Positions 49,868-56,287 of a stretch of 64,000 nucleotides of DNA are shown piece after piece. Made by a program: the position numbers and the translations under genes. Origin of the DNA: Haloarchaeobius sp. HME9146 (GTDB lineage: Archaea; Halobacteriota; Halobacteria; Halobacteriales; Natrialbaceae); contig NZ_JAODVR010000001.1 in the NCBI RefSeq assembly GCF_025399835.1, positions 1,116,001-1,180,000 on the forward strand, in the 5' to 3' direction. Numbering within the stretch: position 1 is the first letter of the stretch; each line of letters begins with the position of its first letter. The notes beneath the pieces were generated by a model. That model had not been told where the DNA came from. It worked only from the letters and a program-made list of their open reading frames with translations, and searched no databases.

Positions 49868-50668
49868 TCAGTCACCTCCGACGTGGCCGGGTGGCTGGTT
49901 CCGGTCGTCGCGGTCGGCTGGCTCGTCCCGGTCCTCCGACTCCAGCAGCTCGTCCTCGTCGCTGCTGCCGGAGAGTCGCTCCCGGATGGCACCGGGCAGG
50001 TTCCGGAGTCGGCCCGGCAGGTCGCCGAACGTCACCGGCGTGTCGCGGTAGTAGAACGCCACGACCAGCAGGCCGACCGAGCACGTCGCCAGGTAGGCAC
50101 CGAGGCCGAGCCGGGAGTAGCTCGTGATGTTCGCGACCTCGTACTTCCCCCACAGCGGCGGGGTGAACCCGGAGACGCCCATGACGGGCGCGTCCGGGTC
50201 GAGGCTGTGCCCGGTCTGGTAGAGCCGGTACTTGATGTCGGCGAGCATCACGCCGAACACCGCGACGGTGCCGACGAGCTGCCAGCGCAGGCCGCGGCGC
50301 AAGCGCTCCTCGTCGGGGGCGAGTGCGACGAACGCGCCGGCCGCCGCGACGCCGACGAACGCCAGCGGCCCGAGCGACCACTCGGGGACGTTCACCGCGT
50401 CCGGCTTCGGCTGGTAGTTCGGGCTCCAGTACACCGGGTCCGGGTAGTAGAACCCGATGTACTTGTTGAGCCGGGCCATCTCGACGTAGTCGCCGCTGAT
50501 GTGGGGGTACGCGTACAGCTGCAGGTGCAACACGGTGTCGGGGTACTGCACGGCCTGGACGCTGATGGTCCACATCGGGAACGCCAGCGCGGCGACCAGG
50601 AGCACCGCGGCTATCGCCGGCAGCGTGCGCCTGAGTTCACGAAAATCGTCGGGCGTGGGCAGTTGCAT
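49868..50668 (-). CDS. nos-cluster membrane protein (NosB-like candidate)
   Basis: A 266-residue membrane protein with about five hydrophobic helices and a long extracytoplasmic loop after helix 1, rich in Tyr and Pro (about 40-95). The C-terminal 50 residues are strongly acidic and cytoplasmic. It has no heme or iron-sulfur motif, and I do not recognise a named family with confidence. Its fixed place between nosZ and nosD recalls NosB, a membrane protein of non-proteobacterial nos clusters, so an electron-transfer or assembly role is likely. The stop is 2 bp before the nosD start. Confidence 0.75.
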   Translation of the reverse strand: MQLPTPDDFRELRRTLPAIAAVLLVAALAFPMWTISVQAVQYPDTVLHLQLYAYPHISGDYVEMARLNKYIGFYYPDPVYWSPNYQPKPDAVNVPEWSLGPLAFVGVAAAGAFVALAPDEERLRRGLRWQLVGTVAVFGVMLADIKYRLYQTGHSLDPDAPVMGVSGFTPPLWGKYEVANITSYSRLGLGAYLATCSVGLLVVAFYYRDTPVTFGDLPGRLRNLPGAIRERLSGSSDEDELLESEDRDEPADRDDRNQPPGHVGGD

Positions 50669-50731
50669 GGTCTCTCACTTCCGGGTTGGCGTCTGGAAAC
50701 GGGGGATAGTGTGCTGCTCGTCCGTGTGTGG

Positions 50732-52726
50732 TCAGTCGCGCGGTTCGACGATCATCCGCGAGCGCATCTCCAGGTGGAGCGCGCTGCAGAAGTACGTACA
50801 GTAGACCCAGTAGACGCCGGGCTCGTCGGCGGTGAAGGTGACCTCGCGGGTGTCCTGGGGCGCGATGGCGAGGTTCACGTCGTGCTCGGGGATGGCGACC
50901 CCGTGGATGACGTCCCGGACGTCCTCGATGTTGGTGAGGGTGAGCCGGACCTCGTCGCCCTCCTTCACGGTGAACTCCTGCAGGCCGTACTCGGAGCGCT
51001 TCACCGAGGACTTCACGTGGACGCGCTGCTCGCCGGTGCGCTCGACGCCGGACTGCTTCTCGCTGATGTACGGTTTCTCGCCGGCGTAGTCCTCCCTGTC
51101 CCAGGTGGTCGCGGGGTCGAGCTTGTCCCGGTGTGCGAACACGCAGTCGTGCGGTTCGGGGTAGGCCGGGTGGTCAGCGACCAGTTCCATCTCCTTCTCA
51201 CCCTGGCCGATGTGGATGAGCTGGTCGTTGTCGGGGTGGATGGGCCCGACCGGGAGGAACCGGTCCTTCGAGAGCTTGTTCAGGCTGACGAGCCACTCGC
51301 CGTCCGGGTCGGTCGTCATCGCCTCCAGCGCCTGGATGTGCCCGGGGTTGTAGTGGACGTCTATCTTCTCGAGGACGGGGTCTTCCGAGCCCTTCTCGGC
51401 CTCGATGGCTTTCTGGATGTCCCACTTCGCGACCTGCGAGTCGATGAACAGGCTGGTGTAGGCGTGGCCGTTGCCGTCGAAGGTGGTGTGCAGCGGTCCG
51501 AGGCCGACCTTCGGCCGGCCGACGACGGCCTTCGCCGGGTCCGAGACCTCGCCGAGTTTCTGGAGGTCGAGGATGGTGACCGTCGGCGAGAGCTTGCCGG
51601 CGATCATCGCGTACTTGCCGTTCGGCTCGACCTCGACGCAGTGCGGGCTCTTCGGCGTCGGGATGTACTTCACGATGGGGCGGTCGCCCGAGTTCAGCGA
51701 GCTGCTCTTCGTCCCGTCCACGACGGGGACGCCGTTGACCTCCTCGTACGTGCCCTGTTCGACCGCTTTCTCGATGGCCGGGATGTCGAACGCCTTCACG
51801 AAGTCGCGGTCGTCGTGGGTCATGCCCTTGATACCGACCGCCTCCTCGGAGTTGTACGCCGAGGAGATGACCCAGCGGCCCTCCTTGCCGGAGTCACAGA
51901 TGTCGAGGTTGCCGTCGACTTTGACCTGCCACTTCGTCTCCATCGAGTCGGGGTCGACGGCGCTGAACAGGCTGGTGTACTTCTCCGGGTTGTGGACGTC
52001 CCGGCCGTCGTTGGGCAACGGAGTCCGGAACTCGCCGTTCCCGAAGACGTACTTCGTGTCCGGGCTGAGGACGGTCGTCCCGTGGACGGACTGGACGTTC
52101 GGTACGTCCGTGATGGCGTCCGTCTCGAAGTACTTCAGGTTCACTCGCGCGATGCGGCCGTTCGCCTTGTCGTTGACGAACAGGTACTCGCCGTCGTAGT
52201 CGCCGCCGGTCTCCGAGAGGTTCGGGTGGTGGTTGTCACCCCAGGTGTAGTCGCCGGCCTCCTCCAGCATCTCGCTCGTCTGGTCGTCGTAGCCGTAGCC
52301 CCGGGCACCTTCCGTGTTGAACACGGGGATACGCGTCAGCTCCCGCATCGACGGGATACCCAGGACGCGGATCTCGCCGGAGTGACCGCCGGACCAGAAC
52401 CCGTAGTACTCGTCGTGTTCGCCCGGGGGCACGAGGTGGTCCGGCTTGGAGCTTGCCGCCTTCGGGCTGCTGGTCCCTGACCCGCCGTTGTCGAGGATGC
52501 CACCCGCACAGCCGGCCGTCGCGGACATCGCCCCGGCGACCGCTCCCGCCTTGATGAAGTCCCGGCGGTCGAGTTCGAGGCCGGCGAGTTCGACGGCGAG
52601 GCCGTCCTCGTCGTCGCGTGGCGTCTCCGTCTCGACCTCCGCGAGCACGTCCTCGAGTTGCTGTTCGTACTGTTCGACCACGCTTTCTGGGTCGCTACTG
52701 TCGGCACTGGGGGTATGCTCTGACAT
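50732..52726 (-). CDS. nosZ: nitrous oxide reductase NosZ, Tat-exported
   Basis: A 664-residue N2O reductase that reduces N2O to N2. An unusually long acidic N-tail (about 1-50) precedes the Tat motif Asp-Arg54-Arg55-Asp-Phe-Ile-Lys. The beta-propeller carries the seven CuZ histidines in recognisable contexts (Asn-His-His-Pro, Val-His-Gly-Thr, Ser-Pro-His-Cys, Pro-Leu-His-Thr, Gly-His-Ile-Gln, and others). The cupredoxin domain has the CuA site Cys643, Cys647, His651 and Met654. The usual Trp between the two Cys is Tyr645, which binds through its backbone, so the site should still work. First gene of the nos block after halocyanin. Confidence 0.95.
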   Translation of the reverse strand: MSEHTPSADSSDPESVVEQYEQQLEDVLAEVETETPRDDEDGLAVELAGLELDRRDFIKAGAVAGAMSATAGCAGGILDNGGSGTSSPKAASSKPDHLVPPGEHDEYYGFWSGGHSGEIRVLGIPSMRELTRIPVFNTEGARGYGYDDQTSEMLEEAGDYTWGDNHHPNLSETGGDYDGEYLFVNDKANGRIARVNLKYFETDAITDVPNVQSVHGTTVLSPDTKYVFGNGEFRTPLPNDGRDVHNPEKYTSLFSAVDPDSMETKWQVKVDGNLDICDSGKEGRWVISSAYNSEEAVGIKGMTHDDRDFVKAFDIPAIEKAVEQGTYEEVNGVPVVDGTKSSSLNSGDRPIVKYIPTPKSPHCVEVEPNGKYAMIAGKLSPTVTILDLQKLGEVSDPAKAVVGRPKVGLGPLHTTFDGNGHAYTSLFIDSQVAKWDIQKAIEAEKGSEDPVLEKIDVHYNPGHIQALEAMTTDPDGEWLVSLNKLSKDRFLPVGPIHPDNDQLIHIGQGEKEMELVADHPAYPEPHDCVFAHRDKLDPATTWDREDYAGEKPYISEKQSGVERTGEQRVHVKSSVKRSEYGLQEFTVKEGDEVRLTLTNIEDVRDVIHGVAIPEHDVNLAIAPQDTREVTFTADEPGVYWVYCTYFCSALHLEMRSRMIVEPRD

Positions 52727-52752
52727 GGTTGTGTCCCTCGATTACGACCGCG

Positions 52753-53250
52753 TTATTCGACCGTCACCTTCGCTTCCATCCCGACGCTCTTGTGCGGCGA
52801 GCAGTAGTACTCGTAGGTCCCTGCCGTCTCGAACGTGTGGGTGTACCGGTAGCCTTCGTCGAAGAGCTTCGACTCGCCGCCCTCCGTGCCCTCCCAGCCG
52901 GCACCGTCGGGCTGGCTGGAGACGACGATGTTGTGCTGGTTCGACTTCCAGACCCACTCGACCGTCTCGCCCTTCTTCACCGTCGGGTTCTCCGGCTTGT
53001 ACTTGAACTGGCCGCCGGGGCCGACCTCGATGGTGACGTCGGCGTCCGAACTCCCACTGCTCCCGCCGGACTCCTTCGAGTCGTCGCCAGCGGTCGTGTC
53101 CGCGCCACCGCCGCCTGCGCCACCCGAGTCGTCGTCGGCCGCCGTCTTCGTCCCCGAACTGTTGCCACCCAGGCAGCCTGCCAGGGCGAGGCCGATTCCG
53201 CCGACTGCAGCCGTCCGCAGCACGTGTCGTCTGGTGTGGTCGTCGGTCAT
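52753..53250 (-). CDS. halocyanin-type blue copper lipoprotein
   Basis: A 165-residue exported type-1 copper protein. The Tat-like N-terminus (Thr-Arg-Arg-His-Val-Leu) ends in a lipobox Leu-Ala-Gly-Cys, so it is lipid-anchored. An acidic Ser/Gly/Asp spacer (about 30-70) leads to the plastocyanin domain. Copper ligands are seen: a His in Asn-Gln-His-Asn, then Cys, His and Met in Tyr-Cys-Ser-Pro-His-Lys-x4-Met. It sits 26 bp upstream of nosZ and is the likely electron donor to it (inference). An AGGAG-type ribosome site precedes the ATG. Confidence 0.9.
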   Translation of the reverse strand: MTDDHTRRHVLRTAAVGGIGLALAGCLGGNSSGTKTAADDDSGGAGGGGADTTAGDDSKESGGSSGSSDADVTIEVGPGGQFKYKPENPTVKKGETVEWVWKSNQHNIVVSSQPDGAGWEGTEGGESKLFDEGYRYTHTFETAGTYEYYCSPHKSVGMEAKVTVE

Positions 53251-53328
53251 TGGTCCTCTCCTCATTCGGTCGTTGTGGGTGGACCCATATCAACCGAAAA
53301 GCCGGTTCTCGGCCGCTGCAAGCCCAGT

Positions 53329-53338
53329 GAACATGTTC
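53329..53338. promoter_or_regulatory. GAACATGTTC palindrome upstream of halocyanin-nosZ
   Basis: A perfect 10-bp palindrome lies about 80 bases before the halocyanin ATG (53250), ahead of a TATA-like region near 53290. It is a candidate operator for the anaerobic nos operon. Haloarchaeal denitrification is controlled by the NarO-type regulator; I do not claim a match to its site. Confidence 0.35.
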
Positions 53339-53433
53339 GCCATCGTCGGCCACCACGAGAAACTGGCTCCGCCAGTTTTCGAGAACTGGGAACCCCGGCC
53401 GTGTTTTACCCCGTGGGAGGGCGTACCATCCGG

Positions 53434-53733
53434 ATGGGGATTCGGATGACCCCACTCGATACAGCACTCGTGGCCGCGCAAGCGACCACGATACTCGTCG
53501 GTACGTATCTCACCACCCTCGCCCGGCGCGCGGGACGGCGGACCGGGGCGAGCAGTCTCCGGTCGCTGGCCGTCGGCTTCGCCTGCATCACGCTCGGGGC
53601 CGCCATCGCCGGTGTGGTCCTGGGCCTCGCACCGACCGCGGCGGCACTCGGATTCAGTGCCCAGGCGGCCGCGACCGCGGCTGGCCTCGTCGTCATCGCG
53701 GTCGCGTTGCGAAAGACCGCCGACCCGGCCTGA
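53434..53733 (+). CDS. DUF7521-like small membrane protein
   Basis: A 99-residue protein with three hydrophobic helices (about 10-27, 44-62 and 68-90), separated by an Arg-rich loop (about 31-40). Size and pattern fit the DUF7521 family of haloarchaeal three-helix proteins, which often accompany HTH regulators; none is adjacent here. A TATA-like TTTTAC (53404-53409) lies about 25-30 bases before ATG 53434; an in-frame ATG at 53446 is an alternative. It is divergent from the halocyanin gene. Confidence 0.6.
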   Translation: MGIRMTPLDTALVAAQATTILVGTYLTTLARRAGRRTGASSLRSLAVGFACITLGAAIAGVVLGLAPTAAALGFSAQAAATAAGLVVIAVALRKTADPA

Positions 53734-53892
53734 GCGAGGGGTCCTATCCTGTCTGAATCCGCACGCCGATAGCTCGCTGTGCCCCCCGTCGGCTTGCCGA
53801 GTGCGGAGTCGTTATGGGTCTGGGAGTACTTGGTGCGAGTACGCAGTGCAGTCCCTCGGTTTTGTCGGAAAACGGAGGGGCATACAAAAGGT

Positions 53893-53902
53893 ACTTAAAA
53901 AG
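53893..53902 (+). promoter_or_regulatory. TATA-like box of psmA-psmB
   Basis: ACTTAAAAAG lies 30-39 bases before the psmA ATG, a strong box A with purine-rich flanks. Confidence 0.65.
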
Positions 53903-53908
53903 CGGATA

Positions 53909-53923
53909 CTTACCTCAGGTAAG
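53909..53923 (+). promoter_or_regulatory. inverted repeat at the psmA transcription start
   Basis: CTTACCT-C-AGGTAAG has perfect 7-bp arms with a single central base and lies between the TATA box and the ATG at 53932, over the likely transcription start. It could be an operator or an RNA hairpin in a short leader. Confidence 0.5.
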
Positions 53924-53931
53924 GGCTCACT

Positions 53932-54681
53932 ATGCAAGGTCAAAGTCAGCAGCAGGCGTACGACCGGGGTATCACCATCTTCTCCCCGGACGGTCGTCTG
54001 TACCAAGTCGAGTACGCCCGCGAAGCGGTAAAACGCGGGAGTGCAAGTGTCGGCGTCCGAACACCGGACGGTGTCGTCCTGGCAGCCGAGCGTCGCAGCC
54101 GCTCGCCCCTCATGGAGCGCGACTCCGTCGAGAAGCTCCACAAGGTCGACGACCACATCGGCCTCGCGTCGGCCGGCCACGTCGCCGACGCTCGCCAGCT
54201 CATCGACGTCGCACGCCGTGAAGCACAGGTCAACCAGCTCCGGTACAACGAGAGCATCGGTGTCGAGACGCTCACCAAGGCGGTCACCGACCACATCCAG
54301 CAGTACACCCAGACCGGTGGCGCACGCCCGTTCGGCGTCGCGCTGCTCGTCGGCGGTGTCGAGAACGGCACGCCGCGCCTGTTCGAGACCGACCCCTCGG
54401 GGACCCCCTACGAGTGGAAGGCCATCGCCATCGGTGGCAACCGCGAAGAGATCCAGAGCCACCTCGAGGACAACTACTCCGAGGAACTCGGCCTGGAGGG
54501 TGGCATCGACCTCGCCATCGAGGCGCTCGCCACCCCCGGCGACGAGGAGGGCTTCCCGCCGGAAGGGCTCGCCATCTCGACCATCGACGCCGAGACCGGC
54601 ACCTACCGGACCCTGGAGACGGACGAGATCGCCGACCGACTGACCGAACTCGACCTCCTCGCGGAGGGTGAGGACGAATGA
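53932..54681 (+). CDS. psmA: proteasome alpha subunit
   Basis: A 249-residue alpha-type 20S subunit. The N-terminal gate segment Tyr-Asp-Arg-Gly-Ile-Thr-Ile-Phe-Ser-Pro-Asp-Gly-Arg and Gln-Val-Glu-Tyr-Ala are conserved, and no N-terminal threonine nucleophile is present, as expected for alpha subunits. They form the outer heptameric rings that gate substrate entry. The C-terminus is acidic (haloarchaeal). The gene overlaps psmB by 4 bases (ATGA), so the two are co-translated. A strong box A and an inverted repeat lie upstream. Confidence 0.96.
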   Translation: MQGQSQQQAYDRGITIFSPDGRLYQVEYAREAVKRGSASVGVRTPDGVVLAAERRSRSPLMERDSVEKLHKVDDHIGLASAGHVADARQLIDVARREAQVNQLRYNESIGVETLTKAVTDHIQQYTQTGGARPFGVALLVGGVENGTPRLFETDPSGTPYEWKAIAIGGNREEIQSHLEDNYSEELGLEGGIDLAIEALATPGDEEGFPPEGLAISTIDAETGTYRTLETDEIADRLTELDLLAEGEDE

Positions 54682-55367
54682 AACTCGAGAACACCAACCC
54701 CTACGAACCCGAACTCGGCAACGCTGAGTGGAAAGACGAGAAGCGAGACGAGGACACTGTCAACAAGACCGGAACGACCACCGTCGGCATCGCGACCGAC
54801 GATGGCGTCCTCATCGCGACCGACCGCCGTGCCAGCCTCGGCGGCCGCTTCGTCTCGAACAAGAACGTCGTGAAGGTCGAGCAGATCCACCCGACGGCCG
54901 CGATGACGCTGGTCGGCAGCGTCGGTGGGGCCCAGTCGTTCATCCGCTCGCTCCGCGCGGAGGTCAACCTCTACGAGACCCGTCGCGGCGAGGACATCAG
55001 CATCCCCGCCCTCGCGACGCTCGCCGGGAACTTCGCCCGCGGCGGCCCGTTCTTCGCCATCAACCCCATCATCGGTGGGGTCGACGAAGAGGGCAGCCAC
55101 GTCTACTCCATCGACCCGGCCGGCGGCGTCATGGAGGACGACTACACCGTCACCGGCTCCGGTATGATGGTCGCCTACGGCCTGCTCGAAGGCGAGTGGC
55201 ACGAGGACATCACCATGCCCGAGGCCAAGCGCGCCGCCGCGCGTGCGGTCCGCTCCGCCGCCGAGCGTGACACCGGCTCCGGTAACGGGCTCGTCCTCTG
55301 TGAGGTCACCGCCGACGGCGTCGACATCACGGAGTACGACGGCTTCCCGGACGAAGACGAACTGTAA
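54678..55367 (+). CDS. psmB: proteasome beta subunit
   Basis: A 229-residue beta subunit with a propeptide of about 31 residues (rich in Glu/Asp/Lys) ending Lys-Thr-Gly before the catalytic Thr of Thr-Thr-Thr-Val-Gly-Ile. Autocleavage at this Gly-Thr bond exposes the N-terminal threonine nucleophile. Asp, Lys and Ser residues of the active site lie in Asp-Arg-Arg-Ala and Asn-Lys-Asn-Val-Val-Lys. It forms the inner rings. An AACCCGGGTT palindrome sits at the stop codon and may help terminate transcription between this gene and the convergent nitrilase-family gene. Confidence 0.95.
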   Translation: MKLENTNPYEPELGNAEWKDEKRDEDTVNKTGTTTVGIATDDGVLIATDRRASLGGRFVSNKNVVKVEQIHPTAAMTLVGSVGGAQSFIRSLRAEVNLYETRRGEDISIPALATLAGNFARGGPFFAINPIIGGVDEEGSHVYSIDPAGGVMEDDYTVTGSGMMVAYGLLEGEWHEDITMPEAKRAAARAVRSAAERDTGSGNGLVLCEVTADGVDITEYDGFPDEDEL

Positions 55368-55378
55368 CCCGGGTTTCG

Positions 55379-56146
55379 TTACTCCCAGCCCCGGCTCGCC
55401 CGGACGGGATTGCGGTCCCGTCCCGTTTCTAACCGCCCTTTCTCGACGGTCGCTACCGCGTGCCCAGCGCCGGCTGTCGTCTCCGACAGGACCGTCCCCG
55501 TCGGGTCCGCGATCAGGCTCCCGCCGGCGTGGTCGCGGCCGCGCTGGTCGCCGACGTGGTTCGAGCCGACGGCGTAGTATGGTCCATCGAGCGCACGCGC
55601 ACGCAAGAGCAATCGCCAGTCCGCCCGGTAGCTCGTGCGCCACGCGGCCGAGACGGCGAGTACGTCACAGCCCTCGCGGGCGTAGTCGAGCCCCAACTCG
55701 GGGAAGTTGAGGTCGTAACACAGCGCGAGGCCGAGGGTCCCGACCCGCGTCTCGACCGTGGTCGGGCCGTCGCCGGTCGCGAACACGTCGGCTTCGTCGC
55801 CCCAGGGGCGTTGCTTCCGGTAGGTTCCCTGAACACCGTCCCCGTCGACCACGACGAGGCTATTGTAGAGCGCGTCGCCATCACGCTCGGGGACGCCCGC
55901 GACGAGCGTCACGTCGTGCTCGCTCGCGATGGGGACGAGCCGGTCGGTCAGCGGCCCTGGCACGGGCGCGCCCAGTTCCTCGGCCACGTCGAGCGCGTAG
56001 CCGGTCACGCAGAGCTCGGGGAGGACGGCGACCGCGACAGACTCGGGGAGTGATTCGACGGCGCGCTCGATGGCCGCGACGTTGGCGTCCACGTCGCCGA
56101 CGGTCGGTTCGAACTGACAGGCCGCGACGGAGGGTGAACCGCGCAT
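55379..56146 (-). CDS. nitrilase-superfamily carbon-nitrogen hydrolase
   Basis: A 255-residue carbon-nitrogen hydrolase. The triad is Glu (in Pro-Glu-Leu-Cys-Val-Thr), Lys (in Tyr-Arg-Lys-Gln) and Cys (in Leu-Ala-Leu-Cys-Tyr-Asp). The open pocket fits amidases or N-carbamoyl hydrolases with small substrates; the substrate is not fixed. I start it at ATG 56146 because the conserved first strand (Ala-Ala-Cys-Gln-Phe) follows closely, but ATG at 56191, with an AT-rich box just upstream, is a real alternative that would add 15 residues. It converges with psmB. Confidence 0.85.
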   Translation of the reverse strand: MRGSPSVAACQFEPTVGDVDANVAAIERAVESLPESVAVAVLPELCVTGYALDVAEELGAPVPGPLTDRLVPIASEHDVTLVAGVPERDGDALYNSLVVVDGDGVQGTYRKQRPWGDEADVFATGDGPTTVETRVGTLGLALCYDLNFPELGLDYAREGCDVLAVSAAWRTSYRADWRLLLRARALDGPYYAVGSNHVGDQRGRDHAGGSLIADPTGTVLSETTAGAGHAVATVEKGRLETGRDRNPVRASRGWE

Positions 56147-56287
56147 GGCTAGCACACCGCGGGCGATGCCCTTGAGCGTGGCTGAGAACATGTCCCGCTT
56201 TTACGTTCAAAAAGCCAGCCCTATGTTCGACTGAACGCCCATCCCGGTCCCCTCCCGAGGGTGGGGTATGAACGCGGAGTGTGAGCC

